From the NCBI GenBank assembly GCA_030220185.1, contig JASPKZ010003845.1, positions 1,559,501 through 1,623,500 of the forward strand: a stretch of DNA of 64,000 nt, written 5' to 3'. The position numbers and the translations under genes were made by a program. Shown here piece by piece: positions 44,816 through 56,335 of the stretch. The notes beneath the pieces are model-generated. The model made no database searches. It was not told the origin of the DNA and saw only the letters and a program-made list of their open reading frames with translations. Source of the DNA: Diploptera punctata (taxonomy: Eukaryota > Arthropoda > Insecta > Blattodea > Blaberidae). Every line of letters begins with the position of its first letter. Within the stretch, counting starts at the first letter, position 1.

Positions 44816-45078
44816 TAAAAACCTGATGTTTTCTTCCTGCTGTTATACAAGTTCTTCTAAACCATGCCCGTTTTCAAATAGTTTTAATACATCTGCAATT
44901 TGATTTCCGAGATCCGTTGCTGAGCTGTTGATGCATTGGAGTGTATGTAATGGCGATGCTTCTTTTGTACTACACTTTGGCCAGATTAGGACTGTCTTCT
45001 TGCCTCTCTGTTATTTTAAGAGTTCTAAGATGTCCTATTTTAAATCTTGCTACAATAGTCTATTCTTTTCATTGTAGT

Positions 45079-45086
45079 GTCATTAT
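45079..45086. repeat. 8-bp target-site duplication of hAT (left)
   Basis: GTCATTAT, repeated exactly at 45905-45912. Confidence 0.8.
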
Positions 45087-45904
45087 TAGAGTCCGGATGT
45101 TAGGCACTTAAAAAGTTCAAAATAGGCAGGCACAAAGGCACTAAAAATCATTAATATAGGCACTAAACTATCAAAATAGGCTCTTACAAAAAATTGACTA
45201 CAACATACATTTTTACAGCCTTACGTAAAGAATATATACATATCCTGTCAATAGTATACGAAGATATCAGAGATGATTTTGGAACTTGTTTTGCCTTTTT
45301 TACAAAGATAATACTTATGTTTTGAGTGTGTACATGCTGCGAAACATGGCACTTCTTCGCGTAATTCCCTGAAATTTTACACACTTTGCAAAACAATATT
45401 GACTCGTCACTTGAGAATATTTCTGCACCAAATTCTTTACAAAATTGGTCAATTTGTCTTTTACTGTTTTAATGTTGTCCATTCTTTAGGCATCGTGAAA
45501 CAACTGTTCTAAAGGGGAAACAAACAAAAAAAAAACAAAAAATAAACCACATGCACTTGTCGCACACTTTATCTTGGAAGCACCTGTTTGTGAACGAGGA
45601 CTTCACATTGGATTCAATGTTATCAACATCAAAAATAATATTGATAGTAAGTAAATATTTCTATACAATGATATGTGTCTTGAAGTTTATCCATTTCAAT
45701 TAATTTCATTGAAATACTAAGTTAATTTGGAGAAAAAATGGTAAATAGTCATTCATAGGCATTGTAAGATACAGTAGGCATTTATATACAAAATTAACTT
45801 CATGGAAAACAACTTTAGGGTCATCGGTATGGACTTATATGAAGTCACTTTTACAATATCTATAATAAATAAATGTAGGCATTTTCCTTAACATCCGGTC
45901 TCTA
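45087..45904 (-). mobile_element. hAT element, non-autonomous, 818 bp
   Basis: The left end TAGAGTCCGGATGTTA and the right end (minus) TAGAGACCGGATGTTA differ at one base and are flanked by the 8-base duplication GTCATTAT. Both are hAT hallmarks. The interior is AT-rich and retains only the 5' part of a transposase gene. Confidence 0.88.
45184..45470 (-). pseudogene. hAT-associated N-terminal zinc-finger fragment
   Basis: The minus strand reads FCKEFGAEIFSSDESILFCK then VCKISGNYAKKCHVSQHVHT. The pattern CKVC...HVSQHVHT is the BED-like zinc finger that opens a class of insect hAT-related proteins. The frame then decays, and the catalytic region is absent. Confidence 0.6.
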
Positions 45905-46990
45905 GTCATTATGTTGGAGTCTCCAGGATTGTTTGCTTTATACCAGTTGCGTTTTGGTGGTAATTTCCATATTTTTTGTCATTGTTTCAAATTTAGAATA
46001 GACCACTGTGAAAGTTAATTGTTTTGTATCTTATTTATGTCTTGTACTTCCTTTTTTTACCAAACTGTCTGCAATTTCGTTACCCTTGAATGATGGAATC
46101 CACTGGAAGAGTATTTCACGTTTTTTAGATAGTTATTCCTAGGTATCATATATAATACCTCTGAGGTGTATTCTCTCTCTTTGGGGATAACTCTAATTAG
46201 CTTTGATCGATGGTAGCATATTCGATACCTTCAGAGCTTCAAACTCACTTTTTTAACTGCAGTCTTAGTTGAGACCAAAGGTATAATATATGTTACCTTG
46301 TAAAAACTCCCTTAAATGTCCACTAAAAATCAATTTTTTCTTGAAAATTTGTTATTTTGACTCCTATGTGAAAATGAAATTACAATTGTAAACATATTAA
46401 TTCAGGATACCTGTCAAAGCTCCCCAAAATATTTTTTGAATGCCCCCCCCCCGTCCGAAATAAATATTTGGCTCCCTAGAAACCCTTTAAGCGTAAAAAT
46501 TATTATATATCTTGTTTAACATTTCTTCGGGACCCGGGAAGATAAGCTTATTCCTGTTGCATCATGAAAAACCTGGTAGCTCTGAAGATGTGTGGGGCTT
46601 CCGCTGAGCTGTAAGTACCCAGATGTAAGTTTAGCCTGCATTCCTTCCAAAGGATTTTAATGCACTATTCATTGCTATCAATTCTGGTCTAAATACTGAG
46701 CTGTAGTCAGAATTTTTCAATTTTAGTTTTTTTTTATTTGTTCCATTTTCGATATGAAACGACGCTACCTCTACGTCCAAACTCTTCCCTACAACGAAGG
46801 GGGACATCGTCTGTGAATATTTCTATTGTATTTTTAGATATAGTGTTTATCGTTTGTAGAGCTAATTGTATGAATTATTGAGGATGCACATTTTATTATC
46901 AGTTTCTCGCGGCTTCCATCGAAAAAGAAGAAAGCCCTTGAGTCACAGACATAGATTTAACGGCACGTAGAAGTACCTTAGCTTGATATA

Positions 46991-47459
46991 GAGGTCTCTG
47001 TGCAAAAATCGTCTCGGACTAAACCTACTTGAGCCATTTTATCTATTTATAGACGCTTTTAACATGAAGCTATATATAATCAATTGATTTGGCGTTTCCT
47101 TGATGAAAATCCATTTTATGTTAATAAAATATAATAAAACTTAAAGTTTTAATAAATATAAAAATCATATAAAACTTTAAATTTTATTTTATTTTATTAG
47201 CATGAAGCTATATATCCCTATCTAAGTATTTATGTATTATTTATTTATGAAACTATGAAATGGTGAATATCATGAAAAAAACTCAAGTTGGTAATACAAG
47301 GGTTTAAACTCGACAACTCCCAAATACGACTTGATAGTTTACATTATTGATCAGTTCTAAAAAATGCTAGGTCTCGTTTGTTTCACATTGCGAGTTTTCA
47401 AACTCTTACGTTGATTTTAATAAATGAAGATCGCAATAAAGTGCCGTATGTATGTTTTT
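46991..47459. other. no gene seen
   Basis: AT-rich. Contains a short imperfect inverted pair (ATAAAATATAATAAAACTTA near 47124 and AAAACTTTAAATTTTATTTT near 47171). Confidence 0.3.
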
Positions 47460-47850
47460 TAATACCCCAGGTTGTCCTTTTGGACATTTCTGGTGTTCTC
47501 TCCTGACATTGGCGTAATTGTAATCCACTTCTGAAGTTGGAGCGCCTGGAAGTCGGGGTTATGTTTCCCCGATGATATGATGGGTGATGATGATGATGAT
47601 GATGATGATAGTGGTGCGCCAGGAGAGTCCTTAATTCTAAGCTTAATCTAAGATGAATACGAATGATGATTACGATGGCTATATGATGTTCGGGGACCGT
47701 TTGGGCCTTAAAGTTTCCTGACATTTGTCTTACAGGTGAGGAAAAACCCCAATAAAAACCTCACCCAGGAAACTGTCCCGACCGGGGATCAAACCTGGGC
47801 CCGCTGCCAAGGCAACACGCTACCTCGAGAGCACAGCGGTGGACTAGTGC
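47460..47850 (-). mobile_element. SINE family S1, long variant
   Basis: The minus-strand head at 47775-47850, the body through a (GAT)n run at 47582-47612, and the 3' segment GGTGTTCTCTCCTGACATTG. Same organisation as 6900-7245. Confidence 0.75.
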
Positions 47851-47911
47851 CGTATATCGCTGTGCAGAATTGTTATAAGTTTTATTAAATTTGTTTTTTA
47901 CTTCTTACAAC
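47851..47911. other. no gene seen
   Basis: Short spacer. Confidence 0.3.
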
Positions 47912-48330
47912 GGAACTGTCAACCATTACATGCGGAAACCTATCTTGAAATTTCTCCCAGAGAAGCGTTGTGATGTATCAAGGCCGTGTCCAGAAAAAAA
48001 AAATGTGGCTTTTAACTGGAAGGCACAGAAATCGAAGCCAGAATCCAGCAATGACAACCCATTGAGCGAAGCAGGAGGATGTCCCTGCTTGGATAGTGCG
48101 GAGTGGAGTGAAACGGAGCATGGAGCGGATGGTAAGTAATGAGGGTTATCCAATCCACCAAGTCAGGAGTTGTATTACTTCCCATAGTTTAAATCAGAGG
48201 TTTGGTGCTAGATTTTAGTGACTTGGAGTTAAAAGCGTCAGATATTTTTTGGACATGCCCTTGATGCAGCATAACGCTTGTCTGGGAGAATTTTCAAGAT
48301 AGATTTCGGCAGGCAATGGTTGACAGTTCC
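47912..48330. mobile_element. foldback MITE family M2, complete copy
   Basis: Ends GGAACTGTCAACCATT (left) and AATGGTTGACAGTTCC (right). The arms continue as inverted copies for about 150 bases on each side (TCTCCCAGAGAAGCG against CGCTTGTCTGGGAGA). No coding capacity. Partner of 5242-5657. Confidence 0.8.
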
Positions 48331-48489
48331 CTTTTTAGACGCATGTTTTGCTTTTTGGGAATATAATGATAAGCTTTTGTTGCTTGTTGATACCCAATTT
48401 CATAACAATAGTGTACAAAAAATTATAAAGCCGTGGACATTTGTTTCCTCCAATCCACTGAACACCGAAAAAAAATGATCATGACATAT
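48331..48489. other. no gene seen
   Basis: Short spacer. Confidence 0.3.
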
Positions 48490-48872
48490 AAATATTTATT
48501 GATCACATATCTGTGGTAAAACAGTTAATTGAAAAGATTAACAATAACAAGCAACAAGTTCAATTCACATTTATGGATTTAGAGAAAACATATGACACCG
48601 TACCTTTACAAAAGTTGTGGAAAGCATTAGAAGACGTGGACATAAACGATACAATAATTAATGCAATAAAAATGCGTATAAACATGCAGTATCTAAAATT
48701 AAAATTGGAAAATGTGTATCAGAATAAATTAAAGTAACAAAAGGCCTTCGTCAAGGTTGTAGCATATCACCCACATTATTTAAGATATTTATACATAAAG
48801 CACTATCAAACTGGAGCAAAAAATGTTCAGGAATGGGAGTACCAATTGGAGATAGATCAACAGATACAATAT
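48490..48872 (+). pseudogene. LINE family I reverse transcriptase, first half
   Basis: Reads FTFMDLEKTYDTVPLQKLWK (RT motif with the first catalytic Asp). After a frameshift it continues KGLRQGCSISPTLFKIFIHK, then GVPIGDRSTDTIY. It stops at an inserted RTE and resumes in register at 50158. Confidence 0.8.
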
Positions 48873-50146
48873 GAATGAATGAATGAATGAATGTAGTCAC
48901 TATGTCCCATGAAGGGCTAGGTCCTCCTACAAGAGGGGGGCTCAATTTTAAAGTTTTAAGTGGTTCACGTGGTGAGCTAATTCACGTGAACATTATGTTT
49001 ATAGAGTCTTTCACTTGTGCACTTCACTGCAGTTTATTAAGAATTTTAGTCCATTCTTAGATTGTTCGCTAGTTGTTTCCACTTGTTCCTGTTGCGGACT
49101 GTGGTTAACCAATGTCCTCCCAACATCAGTTTGAACGTGTCTGCCCATCTTCTTCTTGGCCGACCTCATGTTCGTCTTCCAATGTAGGGGTCCCACATGG
49201 TGGTTTCCCGCGCCCATCTGCCTTGTTGTTGTCTTGTTACATGACCACCCCATGTCCACTTTGTTTGGAGGGCTTTTTGAGTAATGTTCTTTGAAGTTGT
49301 AATTTTCTGTAGCTCCATGTTGGAAATCTTATCCCGGAGTGAGACACCCACTATCTTCCTCTCCATCTTCCTTTGGCAGATTTCAATGCTCTTCCTTTGC
49401 CTCTCTGTTAGGGACCAGGTTTAGCAGCCATATGTTAAAACCGGGAATACGCATGAGTTGAGGGCTTCTAATCTTATTCTGCGGTTTAGGGACTTGTCTA
49501 GAAGTATGAATTTCAGCGCCCAAAAGGCTTTCCAAGATTGTGTGATCCTCCTTTGTACTTCTTTATATGTTCCTTGGTGTAGTGAGACAGTCTGTCTAAG
49601 GTAAATGTAGTCATCCACATATTCTATGTCTTTTGCATGTATCGAGATTGGTATTGGCTTCCTGTTCGTCATTACTTTTGTTTTGTTGTAGTTTATTTCA
49701 AGCCCGACCTGATTGATCCGGTCGTTCAGTTCTGTTAGCATTTGTTGCAATTCGTTTGGAGACCTGGCGAATAGTGCGACATCATCCGCAAATCGTAGGT
49801 TGGTTAGCCTTCTGCCATTTATTATCATGCCATATTTATTGTCCCAATTAAGCTTCTTCAATACTCGTACTTCCTCTAGTACGCTTGTGAACAATTTTGG
49901 TGAAATTGGGTCGCCTTGTTTAACTCCTCTGCCTAGTCGGAAGATCTCTCCCTCTCGTTCCGTCTTCACTTTTGGTTTGCTCTGGGAATACAAATTGCCT
50001 AGAATTTTGATATACCTTGATTCTATTCCTTGTTTCTCTAGAGCTTACAGTACACTTGAATCCTCGACAGAGTCAAACGCCTTGGTGTAATCGACAAAAG
50101 CTATGTACAGCGACAGGTTAAATTCATTGAACTTCTCTATAATCTG
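48873..50146 (-). mobile_element. RTE-clade LINE, 5'-truncated, inserted in LINE I
   Basis: Antisense, 1,274 bases, with a (GAATGAAT-type) ATTC tail at 48873-48893. AGATACAATAT at 48862-48872 recurs exactly at 50147-50157 as an 11-base target-site duplication. It interrupts the RT frame of LINE I just before its FADD box. Confidence 0.92.
49011..50050 (-). pseudogene. RTE reverse transcriptase, C-terminal half
   Basis: From the 5' side: GRGVKQGDPISPKLFTSVLE, then NLRFADDVALFARSPNELQQ with the catalytic FADD, then the IEYVDDYIYL segment, PVLTYGC, a stop (49424), TWSLTERQRKSIEICQRKME, GVSLRDKISNMELQK and WTWGGHVTRQQQGRW. The order and the ..RKMERK..GVSLRD motif fit the RTE clade. Several stops and frameshifts; the endonuclease is absent because of 5' truncation. 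Confidence 0.82.
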
Positions 50147-50580
50147 AGATACAATATATACACTGTTATTTGCGGATGACCAGATAATAAATGCTCAAGA
50201 ATATGAAGACATGGAGTTTATGTTCAGAAAACTATTGGACGAATACGTTAACTAGGGTTTGAAAATAAATTTTAAAAAAAAGTATATGGGATGTGGAGCA
50301 GAAACCGAAGATTTAATATTAGAAGGTCACAAGGGGTATATTAAATAGAGGATGTGAAGAATTTGAGTATCTGGGAGTAAACGTTGATAGAGAAAATAAA
50401 CAAGAAAGTGATATTAAGAACAGAATAAATAAAAATAGAGCAATAACAGCAATGATGAATGGAATCTTATCAACAGACATATAACCAGAAAAAATAAGTT
50501 ACAAATATATAATTCAATAGTGAGAAGTACTGTCACATATGGAGCTCAAATTTGGAATTTCAACAAAAACTTAGAACAAA

Positions 50581-50583
<3 letters not shown>
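50147..50583 (+). pseudogene. LINE family I reverse transcriptase, second half
   Basis: Reads TLLFADDQIINAQEYEDMEF (catalytic FADD), then FEYLGVNVDRENKQESDIKN and decayed C-terminal sequence (TYGAQIWNFN-like) to a (TA)n run. Joined in register to 48490-48872 once the RTE and one duplication are removed. Confidence 0.8.
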
Positions 50584-50616
<33 letters not shown>

Positions 50617-50622
50617 GGTGTG
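50584..50622. repeat. (TA)n plus short (GT)n microsatellite
   Basis: About 17 TA units, then GGTGTGTGTGCGCGCG. Confidence 0.95.
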
Positions 50623-51696
50623 TGTGCGCGCGTTTGTATGCGCTTTGTTTTTTTCGGAACCAAACTCTGTATATGTTAATTAATTAATAAGTAAGGTTGA
50701 ATTCGATAACAAGAATATTGGACCATTAGGAGTGTGAGTTCTCCAGAGGAGCAAAAATATAAAATCGGTCTAGCGGCCACAATTATCAATTTTTCACAAC
50801 GGCACTCGGTATATGGCATTCAAGTAAAACGAGATTTTCCATGAAAAAATTAGCAAAATCCAACAATTAGGAGTGTCGTTTACTTGAAAACCGAAATTTA
50901 AAATCCTTCTAGCCGCCGCCATGTTTTTTTTAATAACTGAACTCTATGCCTACGATTTAATTAACAAATGAAACATATATTCCGTAAATCAGCTAAATCG
51001 GATCCTAAATTTGAGTTTCTGAGGAATTCGCTTAGTTTATGCAGTTCCTGCGTGACGGCCTTTTTTTAATCGACTGTATGAGTCACGTAAAGTAATTGTT
51101 AGATTGATATTTATCAGTGTCTATTAATACCAATCATACGCGCTAAGATATTCAGCAATATGGTGCTTGAGAAACCACCAGTAGATGGTTCTGTTGTTAG
51201 ATCTGATTCCACGCTCGATTCTATTTTAATTAAACAAAAGGGTCGAATAGCTGAAAGCGTTGAAGCCCATTATTCTATTTTAGTATAATGGGGAAGTGAA
51301 CTTCAACCAGATATTACTGGAAAGCCATTTTGAACATAATCTCAATTGCTTTGGGAGATTAACTTAAGGTGTACGGTAGTAAAATATATGGCGGCGGAGG
51401 TGGGATTGAACTGTAGGAAATAACTTGAAAGTTGTTAAATTTAATGCGCCTACATTAAACCTTCATAGCCGTTAGTTTTTGTCGTATTTCTAGAAGAGCA
51501 ATTTCGTAAAAGTCTTAATGGATTCGGATTTTATTGGTTCTTCTGTCAAGTTAGCTCATTGGCCTAATGAGTAGATTTCGGATTTTAGATTTTTATGCCG
51601 ATTTTTTCTTGAAGGAATAAATAAAATAGTTTATGTGAAATAATCTTCAGATAATGGTATATAAATTTCAACAGAAGATAGATAAATTTAACAAAA
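50623..51696. other. no gene; one diverged duplication
   Basis: ATTAGGAGTGT occurs at 50725 and 50866 within a degenerate repeat of about 141 bases (ATAAAATCGGTCTAGCGGCC against TTAAAATCCTTCTAGCCGCC). The rest of the 1.1 kb is unassigned. Confidence 0.45.
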
Positions 51697-53895
51697 CTAT
51701 TTTATTCGTGCCCCAAATGGGAGTCAATGATCAATCACATTTTAGTGAATTTTGATTTACAACCAATCACAGTCATGTTTCACCTCGATTTTATCAATTT
51801 AATTATATCGTATTAAAGAAAGCTCCTCCTTTTTAACATTCTGAATAGGTCAGAGCATTATTTTGCAGTGACTGATCTAAGAAATACGTTGAATATAACA
51901 ATTTATTTATTAACATGCAAGAATCCTAGAATGCAAGTGGCTCCCAGATTGTATATATAGTGCATGAATATAACCAGATATTGCTTGTGGGATATAATAG
52001 AAAAAACATTTGTAGCAATTGATTTTATGCCACAATAAAAAGAAACCACTGTTTGCACTTTCTTAAATGTATTATTTTCCAGGTATTTATGTTCCAGAAA
52101 CATATAATTGACATATTTACATCATAGGACATCAGAAATGAATTAATACCCTATAATGTTGGTTACAAACAGTTTGATGTATTTCATTTTTTCTCCACTA
52201 GGGTGCATTCTTATAATATTGCAATCCTTTGGCAATAAATAATATGATCTGGTTGCAGTGGATGAACAAACAAAACACAATAAACATTTCTCATTTGTTT
52301 TCAAACATTGCTGTTTACATTAAATATATAAATACTTTAAAATAACAATATTTAAATAATGATTTGTGAGTAAACAGCTTAATTTTATTGGTTAAATAGT
52401 CCTAACAAATGCCACTCTTGATTTCCAAATTATCTAGATAAATTCACTCGTAACTTCGTGACATCGTGAATTATCGATAATTTGAAAGTCACTCGTGGCA
52501 TTACTTATGATAATTTCAAAAGAAAAAATTAATAGATCATCTATAGGAATCCATTAATATGTAAATATTTAGTTATTTATTAATAGCCTATAATGTTGGT
52601 TATAAACAGTTTGATGTGTTTCAGTTTTTTCTCCACTAGGGTGCATTCTTACAATGTTGCGATCCTTTGGCAATATATAATATGATCTGGTTGCAGTGAT
52701 GAACACATGAAACATTACAAACGTTTCTCATTTGTTTTCATACATCGCCGTTTACATTAAATATGTAAATATTTTAAAATATTGAAATAATTATTTGTGA
52801 GTAAACAGCTTAATTCTATTCGTTAAATAGTCCTAACAAATGTCACTCTTGATTTCCAAATTCTCTAGATAAATTCACTCGTAACTTCGTGACATCGTGA
52901 ATTTATCGATAACTTGGAAATCACTCATGGCATTACTTATGATAATTTCAAAAGAAAAAATTAATAGATTATCTATAGGAATTCATTAATATGTAAATAT
53001 TTAGTTATTTATTAATAGCCTATAATGTTGGTTATAAACAGTTTGATGTGTTTCAGTTTTTTCTCCACTAGGGTGCATTCTTACAATGTTGCGATCCTTT
53101 GGCAATATATAATATGATCTGGTTGCAGTGATGAACACATGAAACATTACAAACGTTTCTCATTTGTTTTCATACATCGCCGTTTACATTAAATATGTAA
53201 ATATTTTAAAATATTGAAATAATTATTTGTGAGTAAACAGCTTAATTCTATTCGTTAAATAGTCCTAACAAATGTCACTCTTGATTTCCAAATTCTCTAG
53301 ATAAATTCACTCGTAACTTCGTGACATCGTGAATTTATCTAGAGAATTTGGAAATCAAGAGTGGCATTTGTTAGGACTATTTAACGAATAAAACTAAGCT
53401 GTTTACTCACAAATCATTGTCTAACTATAGTTATTTTAAAATATGTATATATTTAATGTAAACGGCGATGTTTGAAAACAAATCAGAAATGTGAGGTTAT
53501 GTTCATTCACTGCTGCTTGATCATATTATTTATTGCCAAATAAGATCGCAATATTGTAAGAGTGCACCCAAGTGGAGAAATGATGAAACACATCAAACTA
53601 TATATCATAATCAACATTACGGGTTATTCATTTATTTTTTTAGTAAACAACTCAGTAAAATCAAGGAATCGTTTCATTATTTGCTATATTCAATGTATTT
53701 GTAGGAGAAAAATAATGCTTTGACCTGTTCAGAACATTAAAAAGGAGGAGCTTTGTTTATCACAAAAGCAGGAGGTGATAAAGAGAAATCGATAAAGAGC
53801 GAGGTGAAACACGATTGTCATTGGTTGTAAAACAACATTCATTGAAACGTGATTGGTCATTGATTAGCATTTGTGGCATAAGTTAAATAGTCATT
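51697..53895. mobile_element. foldback element family F1, 2.2 kb
   Basis: The outer arms are inverted: GGGAGTCAATGATCAATCAC on the left matches, on the minus strand, the right end (CTAATCAATGACCAATCACG). The left half contains a segment repeated three times, starting at 52151, 52588 and 53020 (periods 437 and 432). The last two copies are almost identical. At 53320 the sequence turns around (AAATTCACTCGTAACTTCGTGACATCGTGAATTT region) and reads back outward. No coding capacity. Single arms at 7597-7775 and 30862-31490 show that it is dispersed. Confidence 0.8.
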
Positions 53896-54151
53896 ATAAA
53901 GCAATAGTTAATGAGAGAAGTAAAACAGAAAATACAATTCTAGGAACAAGTTTCAATGTAGAAGATGCGCTTTAACACTTAACAAAAATTAATACAAGGA
54001 ATAAACTAGGCCTATAGAAAACATCAATACCAAACTTAGAAATTAAAGACATTAGGATATAACATAAACCAATAAAGACTACTGATTATTTATTATTATA
54101 AAATATTTAAATAATTGGTTAATTTTCTTAAATCTAGTTTAATTTGCTATT

Positions 54152-54153
<2 letters not shown>
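53896..54153. other. no gene seen
   Basis: AT-rich spacer. Confidence 0.3.
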
Positions 54154-54226
<73 letters not shown>

Positions 54227-54900
54227 GTTTATTTTATCTGATGGAGTTAAGACCATAAGGTCTTCTCTTACTCTTCATCAGGGTTAAGTTATACATATAT
54301 ATTAACAATTATGGAATAGCTACAACTTGATTAACACTACATTATAGGCACAGGTTACACGATATAAAGAAAGACAAGGAAAGATAAAAAATTCAAATAA
54401 TTTATAATTTGATTAAATAATTTGCTTGGTAAAGAAAATGAAAAATATAAAACAATAATAAAATATACCTAGAACATGCTTATATACTATATTGTGTAAG
54501 GAAATTAACTTTTGTTAAAAACTTTTTTTGAGTCGGGCAGTCCTTGATATACGAGGGAAGGGAATTCCAGAGTCGGGTGGCTGAAACAAGGAAGGATGAG
54601 GTATATTGGGATGTTCGATGTGGAGATACAGCTAGAATTAAATTTTCTCTCGAACGTTTAAGTTATGGCGGGAAGATACTGAATGGAAGCGAGTGTAAAT
54701 ATAAGAGTGATGAGGTGGGCAAAGTGTTGTATATGAAGCAGAGGCAATGTATCTTTCGCCTGTCTTCCAATCGGAGCCAAGGTAACGGACTGCATCTAAT
54801 TGATTCATTGTATAATTTGGATCCTAAATATCTACCAAGTTTAGTCCAGAAGTTGTGTAGAATTGATGTAGGCCTACATGTAGCAAAAAAGTAGCGTTTT
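54154..54900 (-). mobile_element. LINE family G 3' end, antisense
   Basis: Plus-strand order: (AAT)n tail 54154-54225, 3'-UTR module (GGAGTTAAGACCATAAGGTC), then the reverse complement of the C-terminal coding region (54500-54900) matching 33927-34200. The plus-strand frame at 54544-54894 is the shadow of this coding region. Confidence 0.65.
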
Positions 54901-54939
54901 GTCTGGTGCTGTAAAAACTTGGATTTTTATTGAAATAAA

Positions 54940-55510
54940 TAACCAATATATCCGAGTTCTCGCGACATCTATTAATAATGGAGAATATAAAACCTATACA
55001 TCCATCCATAGTAATTTTGTCCAAGGTAGGTCTTTCACTGCAATCATAGCATTTTCATGCTATGCTTGCAGCTTTACTAGGGAATTGTAGGTATGGTAGC
55101 TTCCCGTTGCTTTCCACACCGGTGAAGGAGGAGGATGATGATGATAAGGATGATGATGATGATGACGATAATGGCCATATAATTTCGGGGACCGTTCGTG
55201 CCTTAAAGTTTTCCTGACATTTGTCTTACAGGTGAGGAAAAACCCCGATAAAACCTCACCCAGAAAAACTGTCCCGACCGAGGATCGAACCCGGGCCCGC
55301 TGCGTTACAAGGCAGCACGCTACCTCGAGACCACAGCGTTGGACATAAAACATATATACGAAAGATAAATGTTTGAATTGGATTTGCCTGGTGGTGTAAT
55401 GTATAGCACGCTGGGGTACCAACCCAAAGGTCCGGATTCAAATCCCGTTCAAGCATTTATTTTTGTCATCATGCCATATTAAACTTGCATTGCTAAATTT
55501 CAAAAATGTA
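54940..55510 (+). mobile_element. tRNA-related repeat (Gly-like module), copy 3, split by SINE
   Basis: 54940-54990 matches the body of copy 2 (CGAGTTCTCGCGACATCTAT). After the SINE insertion, 55360-55385 resumes (AGATAAATGTTTGAATTGGA), then the tRNA-like module at 55386-55457 (GCCTGGTGGTGTAATGTATA, box B remnant GGATTCAAATCCC), then the start of the next body. Confirms the body-module-body order. Confidence 0.65.
55000..55344 (-). mobile_element. SINE family S1, full short copy, inserted
   Basis: From tail (TCCATCCATAGTAATTTTG) to head (minus CCAACGCTGTGGTCTCGAGG). Flanks ATAAAACCTATAC (54987-54999) and ATAAAACATATATAC (55345-55359) look like a slightly diverged duplication. It interrupts the Gly-like repeat. 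Confidence 0.8.
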
Positions 55511-56097
55511 ATTATAACATATACGTATATATATGCTTAAAATTTTGTTCAGTATTTGGCACTAGATTTCAAGGTAAAAATGATATTTTCTTTCATTCAA
55601 ACACGTGGTTTGATTGATTAATTTATAAAGATTGAAGGTTTTTTTTTAAACATTAATGTAAATTGAATGTATCCTCCGTGCGTTTAAATGTTAGCACAAT
55701 TTTTAAGTGTTGTTGCATTTCATTTATTTACATTGCTTAACTCTTCCCGGTCTCCGAGTTAATATAATTTGTCGCCAGAAAATAATTTAACTTCAATCTA
55801 AGGAAATGACTCAGGTCGTGCAATCTTAAAAGAACACATTTACCTCGGAACTAGCGGCAAATATTATGTTTCAGGACATAGCGACTCTATAACTCATAAA
55901 CGTGCGCACTTTATTATTTCACTTCTCCCCTGAGCTGTGGTAAGTATGCAGTCAGAAAACGTTGCGTGTTTTATTGTGGTTAAATGAACGTTATGGAAAG
56001 GATTGGGATATTGTTCTCTGTTCAAGGAAACTATTTATTTTTTAATATCCTGTAATGAAATTGGCACCAGTTAACATGGCCTCAATTCACTAACTCA
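55511..56097. other. no gene seen
   Basis: AT-rich, no recognised element. Confidence 0.35.
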
Positions 56098-56099
56098 AC

Positions 56100-56153
<54 letters not shown>

Positions 56154-56293
56154 CCATCCATAGTAATTCTGCCCGAAGGCAGGTCCTTCACTGCAATCAT
56201 AGCATTTTCATGCTATGCTTGCAGCTTTACTAGGGAATTGTAGGTGTGGTAGCTTCCCGTTGCTTTCCACAATAATAATAATAATAGTCCTCC

Positions 56294-56332
<39 letters not shown>

Positions 56333-56335
56333 TAA
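56098..56335. repeat. (AAT)n microsatellite with a SINE scrap inside
   Basis: (AAT)n at 56098-56152 and 56270-56335 flanks 56153-56269, a 5'-truncated, antisense S1 SINE (CCATCCATAGTAATTCTGCC to GTTGCTTTCCAC). Confidence 0.85.

Larger units (their letters stand above)
44816..46990 (-). mobile_element. LINE family H 3' half, antisense, split by hAT
   Basis: On the minus strand, 46070-46120 reads WIPSFKGNEIADSLVK, the end of an RNase H domain (pattern W.P...GNE.AD.L). 44830-45060 reads a decayed C-terminus (SPLHTLQCINSSATDLGNQI). More decayed upstream sequence reaches about 46990. The hAT element 45087-45904 separates the two parts. Confidence 0.5.

Noticed and set aside
52151..53340. Regular repeats that might suggest a CRISPR-like array
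   Set aside because: Units of 432-437 bases without spacers inside a foldback transposon; eukaryotic context.
54544..54894. 116-codon plus-strand ORF
   Set aside because: Antisense of LINE G C-terminal coding sequence, as the 33927-34190 copy shows.
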